Shown here: positions 1 to 7,688 of the stretch, piece by piece
Numbering within the stretch: position 1 is the stretch's first letter
How the letters are laid out: every line of letters starts with the position of its first letter
Assembly (NCBI GenBank): GCA_910587925.1
Contig: CAJUOC010000005.1
Coordinates: 32,380-96,379 of the forward strand
Source of the DNA: an uncultured Muribaculaceae bacterium
Lineage (GTDB): Bacteria > Bacteroidota > Bacteroidia > Bacteroidales > Muribaculaceae
DNA: 64,000 nt
Direction of reading: 5' to 3'
Program-made: the position numbers and the translations under genes
Notes under the pieces: model-generated
Told to the model about the DNA's origin: nothing
Seen by the model: only the letters and a program-made list of their open reading frames with translations
Databases searched by the model: none

Positions 1-343
1 ACACGCTCGCCGCTACCGCCATCCCATACCACAGAGACTCCGCACCTCATTCCACAGCCATACACCGCCACCAGGGCCACAGACAGGCGTCCTCACACCC
101 TGTCGCGCGCCACACAGCACATGCATGAGGCATCAGGGCGATACACCGCCTCACCGAACGTGTCTCCGACACGCTCGCCGCTACCGCCATCCCATACCAC
201 AGAGACTCCGCACCTCATTCCACTGCCATACACCGCCACTCGGGCCACAGACAGGCGTCCGTACACCCTGTGTGCCACACAGCCCATATTGCATGCGGCA
301 TCAGGGCGAGACACCGCCGCACCAAGCGTGTCTCCGACACGCT
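1..343. repeat. 168-bp tandem repeat, two full periods plus a third start
   Basis: The sequence beginning ACACGCTCGCCGCTACCGCC at position 1 recurs at 169, and a diverged start recurs at 337, so the period is exactly 168 bp. Each unit boundary carries a short palindrome, CGTGTC-tcc-GACACG at 159-173 and AGCGTGTC-tcc-GACACGCT at 325-343. The third unit loses similarity after about 350, where a run of nine C residues follows. Open frames across the repeat are arginine- and proline-rich with no recognisable domain and are not called genes. The array continues beyond the left edge of the window. Confidence 0.85.
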
Positions 344-397
344 CACCGCTGCCCCCCCCCGCAAGCACTCCGCAACACCGAAGACAGCACCGCGGCG

Positions 398-416
398 AGC
401 GTGTCGGAGACACGCT
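398..416. repeat. Palindrome with the repeat's arms and an inverted loop
   Basis: AGCGTGTC-gga-GACACGCT has the same arms as the palindrome inside the 168-bp repeat, but the loop is gga instead of tcc, so it is the same element in the opposite orientation. It closes the repeat block before two unrelated hairpins. Confidence 0.8.
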
Positions 417-428
417 GATTGTGATTAA

Positions 429-487
429 CCCCAGGTGAAACCTGGGGTAGTACGTATCGCTTACAACCCGGCGCCTCGGAGAGGTGC
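429..487. repeat. Two short palindromic hairpin elements
   Basis: CCCCAGGT-gaa-ACCTGGGG (429-447) is a perfect 8-bp stem. GCGCCTC-gga-GAGGTGC (471-487) is a 7-bp stem with one G-T pair. All three hairpin types in this block have 3-nt loops and compact GC-rich stems. They lie downstream of rbfA on the minus strand, so they could also act in transcript ending, but none is followed by a T-run. Together with the 168-bp repeat they fill positions 1-510, in which no gene was found. Confidence 0.7.
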
Positions 488-510
488 TTCAATCGCTGGG
501 GCGGCGGGGG

Positions 511-849
511 TTACTTCTCTTCGAGGAGGTGGTCGATGTTTTCGAGGTAGTCGAGGGAGTCGTCGAGGTAGAATTGCAGCTCGGGGGTCTTGCGCAGCTG
601 GAAGCGCACGCGCTGGGCCAGCTCGTAGCGCACGGTGCGGGCTGAGGCGGTGATGCTCTGCAGCATCTCCTGCGATTTCTCGGTGGGAAAGACGGAGAGG
701 TAGGCTTTGGCGACGGAGAGGTTGGGCGATACGCGCACGGCGGTCACCGACACTATCACGCCGCGCATCTTGGCGGTCTGGGCACGGAAGATTTCGCTGA
801 GCTCCTTTTGCAGGAGGCGGGATATTTTTGCTTGACGGGTACTTTCCAT
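511..849 (-). CDS. rbfA: 30S ribosome-binding factor RbfA
   Basis: RbfA binds free 30S subunits and is needed for late maturation of the 16S rRNA 5' end. The 112-residue product has the usual length and a KH-like fold pattern: an N-terminal helix (RQAKISRLLQKELSEIF), then VIVSVTAVRVSPNLSVAKAYLS, which matches the conserved strand and kinked-helix core, and a C-terminal FQLRKTPELQFYLDDS segment typical of the family. The start at 849 (MESTRQ) is preferred; an ATG nine codons upstream would add residues outside the family. It lies 45 nt after the sirtuin gene and is probably the last gene of the division operon. Pairing with a division cluster is a matter of local gene order. Confidence 0.93.
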   Translation of the reverse strand: MESTRQAKISRLLQKELSEIFRAQTAKMRGVIVSVTAVRVSPNLSVAKAYLSVFPTEKSQEMLQSITASARTVRYELAQRVRFQLRKTPELQFYLDDSLDYLENIDHLLEEK

Positions 850-894
850 TTCGATATGTGTTTTATGTAGAAACACGCGCGCGGGGCGGTATGT

Positions 895-1587
895 TCAGGC
901 CATGTCGCGGAGCTCGCGGGCGAGGATGGCGACGCCCTCGGTGGCGCGGGCGCGTATGACGCGCACTCCGGCGGGCACGGCGGCGGGAGCGGGGTCGATG
1001 TAGTATACGGGCACTCCGCGGCGCACGTAGTGGAGCAGGGCGGCGGCGGGGTATACGGCCAGCGATGTGCCTATGATGACGAATATGTCGGCCTCGGCGA
1101 CAAGCTCTGTGGCGGGCTCAAACATGGGCACTGCTTCCTGGAAAAACACGATGTGGGGCCGCACGCGGTGGCCGTCGATGACTGTATCGGGGGTGGTGTC
1201 GCAGGCGTCGGGGGCGAGGGGGAAGGTGAGGGTGTCGTCGTCGACGGCGCGGGCGCGCATGAGCTCGCCGTGGAGGTGCATCACGCGCGAGGAGCCTGCG
1301 CGCTCGTGGAGGTCGTCGACGTTCTGGGTGATGATGTATACGTCAAACATCTCCTCGAGGGCTACCAGGCCGGTATGGGCGGCATTGGGGGCGGCGGCGA
1401 GGAGCTGGTGGCGGCGCTCGTTGTAAAACCGGTGTACCAGGGCGGGGTCGCGGCGGTAACCGTCGGCCGAGCATACGTCCATCACGGGGTATTCCTCCCA
1501 GAGGCCGTCGGCGTCGCGGAAGGTGCGTATGCCGCTCTCGGCGCTGATGCCGGCGCCGGTCGATATGACGAGGCGCTTCTTAGTCAT
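895..1587 (-). CDS. cobB: Sir2-family NAD-dependent protein deacylase (CobB-like), no zinc cysteines
   Basis: Sirtuins remove acyl groups from lysine using NAD. The 230-residue product shows the NAD-binding GAGIS (11-15), TQNVD (87-91), the catalytic HGE histidine (H106) and GTS (about 173-175). FYNERR places Y55 and R58 where class III sirtuins such as E. coli CobB bind acidic acyl groups, so desuccinylation is as likely as deacetylation. The zinc module is absent: between HGE and the RPHIVFF strand there is one cysteine (C129) instead of four. The start at 1587 was chosen because longer forms only re-read ftsZ sequence; it overlaps the ftsZ stop by 8 nt (ATGACTAA), which suggests translational coupling. 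Confidence 0.9.
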   Translation of the reverse strand: MTKKRLVISTGAGISAESGIRTFRDADGLWEEYPVMDVCSADGYRRDPALVHRFYNERRHQLLAAAPNAAHTGLVALEEMFDVYIITQNVDDLHERAGSSRVMHLHGELMRARAVDDDTLTFPLAPDACDTTPDTVIDGHRVRPHIVFFQEAVPMFEPATELVAEADIFVIIGTSLAVYPAAALLHYVRRGVPVYYIDPAPAAVPAGVRVIRARATEGVAILARELRDMA

Positions 1588-2923
1588 CGCTGCCGAAGTT
1601 GATAAATCCGGGGCCTTCGGGCTTGGGCTGCGGCGGGGCAGCGGCGGCAGCGGCGGCCGATGAGCCGGCGACGGAGGTCTGGATGGGGCGGCGGTTGCGG
1701 GCAAAGGTGGGGGTGGACTCAAAGCGCTTGATGGCCTCGTCGTCGTCGTATGCGGCGGGGTCGAGCAGGATGTAATTCTGCGTCTCCTTGGCGCGGAGTA
1801 TCTCGCCTACCTTGTCGCCGTATATCTCGGCAATCTGGTCGGTATTGACCTCGACGGGCGGGTTGGCGGGGTCGTCGACGACCTCGGGAGCCTCGAATTT
1901 CTGCCCCTTGCCCTCGTTGATGGTCACATCGAAGCCCGACGCGAGGATGGTAAACTTGATCTTGTCGCCGAGGGTCTCGTCGTAGGTGATACCCCAGATG
2001 ACGTCGACCTCCTGCTCCACGCGGTTGATGAAGTCGTTGAGCTCCTTGGCCTCGGATGCGCGGAAGCGGGTCTCGGCATTGCGGGAGTAGTAGAGGTTGA
2101 AGAGGATGCGCTTTGACGAGAGCACATCGGTATGCTTGAGCAGGGGGGAGTGGAGGGCGTCCTGGATGGCCTTGGCGACGCGGTTTTCGCCCTCGCCGTA
2201 TCCGACGGCGATGATGGCTGTGCCGCCGTCGCGCAGGGTGGTGTCGACGTCGTTGAAGTCGAGGTTGATGTAGCCCTTCTTGGTGACAATCTCGGCGATG
2301 GAGCTGGCGGCCGTGCTGAGGATGTCGTCGGCCTTGGCAAATGCAGACTCAAACTCAAAGTCGGGATAAATCTCCACGAGGCGCTCGTTGTTGACAATCA
2401 TCAGCGCGTCGACATACTTGCTCATCTCCTCGGCGCCTGTGAGGGCCTTCTGTATCTTGCGCATACCCTCGAATAGGAAGGGGATGGTGACGATGCCTAT
2501 GGTGAGCAGGCCGCGCTCCTTGGCGATGCGGGCCACGACGGGGGCGGCGCCTGTGCCGGTGCCGCCGCCCATGCCGGCGGTGACAAATACCATGTCGGTA
2601 TCGTCGTTGAATATGGCGTCGATGTCGGCGGCGCTCTCCTCGGCGGCCGCGCGGGCGCGCTCGGGCTTGTTGCCGGCGCCGCGGCCGCGGGTTGTCTCGG
2701 GGCCGATGAGGAGCTTGGTGGGTACGGCCGACGAGCGCAGGGCCTGGCGGTCGGTATTCACCACCACAAACGACACATGGTCGATCTGCTGGCGGTACAT
2801 GTGGTCGACGGCATTGTTGCCGCCGCCGCCCACGCCCACCACGATGATGCGGTCGGGCTCTTCGGCGGCTGAGTCGGTCGCGCCGGTATATTTGTCGAGA
2901 TATTGGGAGTCTTCGGGTGCCAT
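1580..2923 (-). CDS. ftsZ: Cell division GTPase FtsZ
   Basis: FtsZ polymerises into the Z-ring that directs septation. The 447-residue protein has the nucleotide-binding GGGGNNAV (about 32-39), the tubulin signature GGGTGTGA (119-126) and a T7-loop sequence NLDFNDVDT near residue 220 that supplies the catalytic aspartates. A low-complexity alanine-rich linker precedes the extreme C-terminal peptide GFINFGSDD, which is the likely FtsA-binding tail. It follows ftsA by 10 nt and overlaps the sirtuin gene. The length is greater than the roughly 380-residue proteobacterial form because of the linker, as is usual in Bacteroidota. Confidence 0.98.
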   Translation of the reverse strand: MAPEDSQYLDKYTGATDSAAEEPDRIIVVGVGGGGNNAVDHMYRQQIDHVSFVVVNTDRQALRSSAVPTKLLIGPETTRGRGAGNKPERARAAAEESAADIDAIFNDDTDMVFVTAGMGGGTGTGAAPVVARIAKERGLLTIGIVTIPFLFEGMRKIQKALTGAEEMSKYVDALMIVNNERLVEIYPDFEFESAFAKADDILSTAASSIAEIVTKKGYINLDFNDVDTTLRDGGTAIIAVGYGEGENRVAKAIQDALHSPLLKHTDVLSSKRILFNLYYSRNAETRFRASEAKELNDFINRVEQEVDVIWGITYDETLGDKIKFTILASGFDVTINEGKGQKFEAPEVVDDPANPPVEVNTDQIAEIYGDKVGEILRAKETQNYILLDPAAYDDDEAIKRFESTPTFARNRRPIQTSVAGSSAAAAAAAPPQPKPEGPGFINFGSDD

Positions 2924-2933
2924 GTGTGTGATT

Positions 2934-4340
2934 TTATTCGTCTTCTTCGTCGTCGAGATTGTCGTCTACTTTGGGCGCAATCCAGTTTTTAAAACGGTCG
3001 AGCAGCGAGCGGCGTGTCACGTTGGGGTCTTCGTCGGGCTCGGGGAGAGTGTCGTCGTCGCCGTTGACGGTGACGGGCGAGTCGAGGTCTTCGTCGTCGA
3101 GCAGGCAGGGGTCGCTCTCGGAGATGGTGCGCCGGGGCTGTACCACGCCGGTCTGAGGGGCAGCTGCTGCCGCGCGCGCGCCTGCCGGCTCGGGCACGGT
3201 GAGGCACGAGCGGCCGGGAGCGTGGTCGGCGGCATACTTGATGAGGGCGAGCAGGTCAAATGCGTCGGCGGGGTGTATGTCGGGCGAGGCGGCGCGTATA
3301 CTGCGGTCGACGGCGGCGAGGCGCACCTTCATGCGAGTCTGCGCCTCCAGGGTCGGCATCAGGCCGGCGAGACGCGAGCCGCCGCCGGTGGCGACGATGC
3401 CGGCCTTGAGCTCATCGGGGCGGAATCCGGCATGTGTCACCACGTGGACGATATTGGCGACAATCTCGCCCACGCGGGCGCTCACATAGTTGATGATCTC
3501 GCGCGTCTGCGCATCAGGAGCGTCGATATTGGCGCGCTCGGTGACGGCCATGCCCTTGGTGAGCTTGAGATGCTCGGCGCTGTCTTCGGTGATGCCCAGG
3601 CCTGCTGTGAGGTCGCGGGTGATATTGTGGGAGCCCATGGGCAGGGCGGCGGCCATCTGCAGGGCGCCGTCGCGGTACACGGCTATGGTGGTGGTCTCGG
3701 CGCCGAAGTCGATGAAGAGGCAGCCGAGCTGACGGTCGGTGTCGGTGAGGGCCATGTCGGCCTGTGCGGGCAGGCGGGTGATGTATTCGCGCTCGATGTC
3801 GCGGTCGCCCGAGGTGACGCTCACGCGCTTGAGGCTGCGCATATTCTCGGGCGAGCAGGTGATGAAGGTAAACTCGCCGCTGACCCTGCGGCCGAAGGCA
3901 CCGACGGGATTTTTCACCTCGGCATTGTCGACCATATAGCGGCGGGGGTCGATGGAGAGCACATCGCGGTCGATGCCGAGATTGTAGCGGGCCTCCTTGT
4001 GCAGGCGCTCGATGGTGTGAGGTGTCACCTCGGCCTCGTCGGTCTGGTTGACCGACGCCTCAGACGCGGCCGAGGCCAGCGAGCGGCCGCCCACGGCCAG
4101 GTATACGGCAGTGATGCGGGCCGGGGCCACGGCGGGATTGTTTTCGAGGCGGCGCACAATCTCGTCGGCGCGGCCCGATACCTCGCGGGCATTCTGCACG
4201 CGGCCGTAGCGCACCGAGCCGGCGGCCGGCGTCTCCTCGACGGCGAGCAGTGTGATGCCGCCGGTGGCGTCGACGGAGCCCACTGCTCCGCGTATGGTAG
4301 CGCTGCCGATTTCGATTACGGCGATGTATTTGGGTTCCAT
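2934..4340 (-). CDS. ftsA: Cell division protein FtsA
   Basis: FtsA is the actin-like ATPase that anchors FtsZ filaments to the inner membrane. The 468-residue protein starts with the phosphate-1 strand VIEIGSATIRGAVG, has a phosphate-2 segment FIDFGAETTTIAVY and the adenosine-binding IVATGGGSRLAGL. Near the C-terminus RRSLLDRFKNWIAP can form the amphipathic membrane helix, here followed by an acidic tail (DDNLDDEEDE). A roughly 70-residue acidic and proline-containing insert precedes that helix. It begins 3 nt after ftsQ and is part of the same transcript as ftsZ. Confidence 0.96.
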   Translation of the reverse strand: MEPKYIAVIEIGSATIRGAVGSVDATGGITLLAVEETPAAGSVRYGRVQNAREVSGRADEIVRRLENNPAVAPARITAVYLAVGGRSLASAASEASVNQTDEAEVTPHTIERLHKEARYNLGIDRDVLSIDPRRYMVDNAEVKNPVGAFGRRVSGEFTFITCSPENMRSLKRVSVTSGDRDIEREYITRLPAQADMALTDTDRQLGCLFIDFGAETTTIAVYRDGALQMAAALPMGSHNITRDLTAGLGITEDSAEHLKLTKGMAVTERANIDAPDAQTREIINYVSARVGEIVANIVHVVTHAGFRPDELKAGIVATGGGSRLAGLMPTLEAQTRMKVRLAAVDRSIRAASPDIHPADAFDLLALIKYAADHAPGRSCLTVPEPAGARAAAAAPQTGVVQPRRTISESDPCLLDDEDLDSPVTVNGDDDTLPEPDEDPNVTRRSLLDRFKNWIAPKVDDNLDDEEDE

Positions 4341-4343
4341 GAG

Positions 4344-5204
4344 TCAGGATTTTATGTGTTTTAGGGAGTCGGGGGCTGTGTGCAGGGGCGAGAGCATGGT
4401 GTCGTGGTCGTCGATATCGTCGTACTCCTCGGCGCGCGCTCCCAGGAGCGACTCGCCCAGGGCCTTGTCGCGACGGGTGGCCACCACCTGGCGGCGCCAC
4501 TTCACGGCCACGGTATCGTATGTCTCCCAGCCGCGCACGGGCATCACCCGGCGGTAGAAGGTGAGCAGGCGCTCAAACTTGTCGGCCGCCGCGGCCGTGT
4601 CGCCGAAGTTGACCACATGGCCGCGTATGGTGGGCACGATGATGATGTCGCCGTCGCGCTCCTGGCGCACGGTGCTCACCAGCGCGTCGAGCCGCGGGTC
4701 GGCGGCGATATGCTCCAGCAGGGGTAGCAGGCGGGTGGCGGGGCGCTCGTCGGTGAAATGGCCCACGACGACCGGCACGTCGATATGATAGCGCGGGTCG
4801 GCCGATATGCGCTTGCCGCCGGCATTGATGTAGTATGATGTGCCCTCGTCAAATACGCGCGCCACGGGCACCATGGGCTCGACGTCGATGCGCAGCTTGG
4901 CATTGGCCAGGCGGCATACGTTGACCCGCTCGATCTTGTCGCAGGCGCGCAGGATGGCCTCGATGCTGTCGAGCGACAACTCGCCCACGCGGCAGGCGGT
5001 GATGCGCCCGGCCAGGCCGCCTATCTCGGCGCTCACCTCATCGGCGCTCACAAATCCGGTACGGGCCGAGTCGGCCACATTGATGATGCAGCCGGCATAG
5101 GTGTCGGCGGCGGCCATGCGGGCGGTCGCTGGCAGCGCAAAGCAGGCATAGCCCAGCAGCAGCAGGGTCAGCACGCAGTAGACTATGGTGGAGCGGCGGG
5201 GCAT
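4344..5204 (-). CDS. ftsQ: Cell division protein FtsQ/DivIB
   Basis: FtsQ is a bitopic divisome protein that links the Z-ring components with FtsL and FtsI. The 286-residue product has a short cytoplasmic N-terminus, one transmembrane helix (about residues 6-23, VYCVLTLLLLGYACFAL), and a periplasmic part that begins with a POTRA-like region rich in short strands. The start at 5204 (MPRRST) leaves 14 nt after murC; an upstream ATG at 5234 would overlap the murC end and add a charged leader. Sequence identity in this family is low, so the call rests on size, topology and the position between murC and ftsA. Confidence 0.9.
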   Translation of the reverse strand: MPRRSTIVYCVLTLLLLGYACFALPATARMAAADTYAGCIINVADSARTGFVSADEVSAEIGGLAGRITACRVGELSLDSIEAILRACDKIERVNVCRLANAKLRIDVEPMVPVARVFDEGTSYYINAGGKRISADPRYHIDVPVVVGHFTDERPATRLLPLLEHIAADPRLDALVSTVRQERDGDIIIVPTIRGHVVNFGDTAAAADKFERLLTFYRRVMPVRGWETYDTVAVKWRRQVVATRRDKALGESLLGARAEEYDDIDDHDTMLSPLHTAPDSLKHIKS

Positions 5205-5218
5205 AGGGTCGGGAGAAT

Positions 5219-6583
5219 CTACAGGGCGCGGCACAGGTCGGGTACCATGAAACTCATGTCGCCGGCACCGGCCGTCAATAGGATGTCAAAGTTACGTTTT
5301 TTCAGCGTATCTACAAAATCTTCTTTGGAAATGAGGATTTTCGAGGGCGATGTCACCCGGTCGAGTATCAGCCGGGAGGTGACGCCGGGGATAGGCTCCT
5401 CGCGCGCCGGGTAGATGTCGAGGAGCACGACATCGTCGGCCTGCGACAGGGCCGAGGCAAACTCGGCGTAGAAGTCGCGTGTGCGCGAGTACAGATGGGG
5501 CTGGAATGCCACCGTGAGCCGGCGCCCGGGGTAGAGGGCGCGCACCGAGTCGATGGAGCGGCGTAGCTCGTCGGGGTGATGGGCATAGTCGTCGATGACC
5601 ACGCGCCCCCGGGGGCCGCTCTCGCGCAGATGTATCTGGAAGCGGCGCTCCACGCCGGGATACGAGCCGATGGCGGCGCGGGCCGTGGCGGGGTCGACGT
5701 CGCCGGTGAGCAGGCATCCGGCCAGGGCGGCCACGGCATTGTCGATGTTGATGTCGACGGGCACGCCCAGGCCGATGTCGGCGATGACGCCGCCGGGATA
5801 TACGAGGTCGAATGTGATGAAGCCGTTTTCGCGGCGGATGCGCTCGGCATGGAAGTCGCCGCTGTCGCGGCCAAAGGTGTATACCCTCACTCCCGCCGCG
5901 GGGCGCGGCTTGAGCTTGAGCCCCTCGCGCACCACCAGCGCGCCGGCGGGGTCGATCAGCTCGGTGAAGTGAGCAAACGACTCCAGATACGCCTCCTCGG
6001 TGCCGTAGATGTCGAGGTGGTCGGGGTCGGTGGCGGTAATCACGGCGATGTATGGCCGCAGCTGATGGAAGGAGCGGTCGTACTCGTCGGCCTCGACCAC
6101 CGTCCAGGGTGATGTGTCGGAGAGGATGAGATTGCTGTCGTAGCGCAGCATGATGCCGCCCAGGAAGGCGTTGCAGCCCACGCTGGCCGTGTGGAGCACA
6201 TGGGCGGCCATGCTCGATGTGGTGGTCTTGCCGTGGGTGCCGGCAAAGCATATGGCGCGGCTGCCGCGTGTGATGTGGCCCAGGGCTGCGGCGCGCTTCA
6301 CGGGGGCAAAGCCGCCGGTGCTGAAGTATGTCATGATGGCGCTGTCGGCCGGCACCGCCGGGGTGTAGACCACCAGCGTGTCTGGCGAGGGCGAGCGGAA
6401 CGCCTCGGGGATGGTGTCGGCCGAGTCGACGTAGCTCATGGCGACGCCCTCGGCCTCGAGGGCACGGGTGAGGGCTGAGGGGGTGCGGTCGTAGCCGGCC
6501 ACCTCCATGCCCCGCGAGAGGAAGTAGCGCTCCAGGGCGGCCATGCCTATGCCGCCGGCGCCTATGAAGTATACGCGTTTCAT
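5219..6583 (-). CDS. murC: UDP-N-acetylmuramate--L-alanine ligase MurC
   Basis: MurC adds the first amino acid, L-alanine, to UDP-MurNAc in the cytoplasm. The 454-residue enzyme opens with a Rossmann-like FIGAGGIGMAAL, carries the Mur-ligase P-loop GTHGKTTTSS, and later the conserved DDYAHHPDELR of the C-terminal domain. The start at 6583 (MKRVYF) was chosen because it forms an ATGA overlap with the murG stop and gives the family length; the longer open frame upstream re-reads murG. It is the last Mur ligase in the cluster order murE, murD, murC. Confidence 0.97.
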   Translation of the reverse strand: MKRVYFIGAGGIGMAALERYFLSRGMEVAGYDRTPSALTRALEAEGVAMSYVDSADTIPEAFRSPSPDTLVVYTPAVPADSAIMTYFSTGGFAPVKRAAALGHITRGSRAICFAGTHGKTTTSSMAAHVLHTASVGCNAFLGGIMLRYDSNLILSDTSPWTVVEADEYDRSFHQLRPYIAVITATDPDHLDIYGTEEAYLESFAHFTELIDPAGALVVREGLKLKPRPAAGVRVYTFGRDSGDFHAERIRRENGFITFDLVYPGGVIADIGLGVPVDINIDNAVAALAGCLLTGDVDPATARAAIGSYPGVERRFQIHLRESGPRGRVVIDDYAHHPDELRRSIDSVRALYPGRRLTVAFQPHLYSRTRDFYAEFASALSQADDVVLLDIYPAREEPIPGVTSRLILDRVTSPSKILISKEDFVDTLKKRNFDILLTAGAGDMSFMVPDLCRAL

Positions 6584-7686
6584 TTGGAGTCGATGATTTT
6601 CTCGGCGGCGTCGACGATTTTGGCGGCGGCGTCGCGCAGAGCCATTGCTGAGATATTGCGGCTGAGAGAGTCGCGGGCGGCGGGGTCGGCCATGAGGCGA
6701 TGTATCTCCGATACAAGGCGGGCCGGAGCCTCGTCGTCGGGCACCATCACGGCGGCGTCGTGGCTGACCAGGGCCAGGGCGTTTTTGCGCTGATGATCTT
6801 CGGCCACATTGGGCGAGGGCACCAGTATGGCGGGCTTGCCCAGCAGCTGGAGCTCGCTGATGGTGCCGGCGCCGGCGCGGGCGACCACCAGGTCGGCGGC
6901 GCGGTACGCGGCGGCCATGTCTGCGATAAAGGGTGTGGCGCGCACATCGCGGCGCCCGCGGGTGGCCTCCTCGCCGATGGCGGCGCCGCTCTTGCCGGTC
7001 TGCCACAGCAGCTGGAGGCTGCCGTCGGCGAGCAGGCTGTCGAGGCCGTCGGCCATGGCCAGGTTGATGGTGCGGGCGCCCAGGCTGCCGCCCACCACCA
7101 GCACCAGCGGGCTGTCGGCATCAAAGCCCAGGCTGCGCTTGGCCTCGGACGGGGTCATGTCGCACTCGAGCAGGGCGGGGCGCACGGGGTTGCCCGTGAG
7201 CTCGATGGCCTCGGCCGGGAAGAAGCGCTCCATGCCCTCGTATGCGGTGCAGATGCGGCGGGCGCGGCGGGCCAGGAGCTTGTTGGTGACGCCGGCGTAT
7301 GAATTCTGCTCCTGTATCAGGGTGGGCACGCCGGCGCGCTGTGCGGCCTTGAGGGTGGGGCCTGAGGCGTAGCCGCCCACGCCGACGGCCAGCTGCGGGG
7401 CAAAGTCGCGCACGAGCCGGCGGGCGCGGCGCATCGAGCGCCACAGCCGCCACAGCACAGCCACATTGCGCCACGGACGGCGGCGGTCGAAGCCTGCCAC
7501 CGGCAGGCCCACAATCTCGTATCCGGCGGCCGGCACACGCTCCATCTCCATGCGCCCCTCGGCGCCTACAAAGAGGATGGAAGCCTGCGGATTGCGCCGG
7601 CGTATCTCGGCGGCGATGCTCAGCGCCGGGAAGATATGTCCGCCGGTGCCGCCGCCGCTTATGATTACTTTTTCTATCTTGCTCAT
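6580..7686 (-). CDS. murG: UDP-GlcNAc:lipid I transferase MurG
   Basis: MurG converts lipid I to lipid II at the inner face of the cytoplasmic membrane. The 368-residue GT28 enzyme has the N-terminal loop GGGTGGHIFPAL, the second glycine-rich segment VVGGSLGAR, and the C-terminal donor-binding stretch ARAGAGTISELQLLGKPAILVPSP. The ATG at 7686 lies 2 nt after the ftsW stop. A TTG two codons earlier would overlap ftsW and is less likely. The 3' end overlaps murC by the ATGA pattern. Confidence 0.97.
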   Translation of the reverse strand: MSKIEKVIISGGGTGGHIFPALSIAAEIRRRNPQASILFVGAEGRMEMERVPAAGYEIVGLPVAGFDRRRPWRNVAVLWRLWRSMRRARRLVRDFAPQLAVGVGGYASGPTLKAAQRAGVPTLIQEQNSYAGVTNKLLARRARRICTAYEGMERFFPAEAIELTGNPVRPALLECDMTPSEAKRSLGFDADSPLVLVVGGSLGARTINLAMADGLDSLLADGSLQLLWQTGKSGAAIGEEATRGRRDVRATPFIADMAAAYRAADLVVARAGAGTISELQLLGKPAILVPSPNVAEDHQRKNALALVSHDAAVMVPDDEAPARLVSEIHRLMADPAARDSLSRNISAMALRDAAAKIVDAAEKIIDSK

Positions 7687-7688
7687 AT

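Noticed and set aside
1..420. CRISPR array
   Set aside because: The period is 168 bp with the whole unit repeated, so there are no unique spacers, and no cas genes are nearby.
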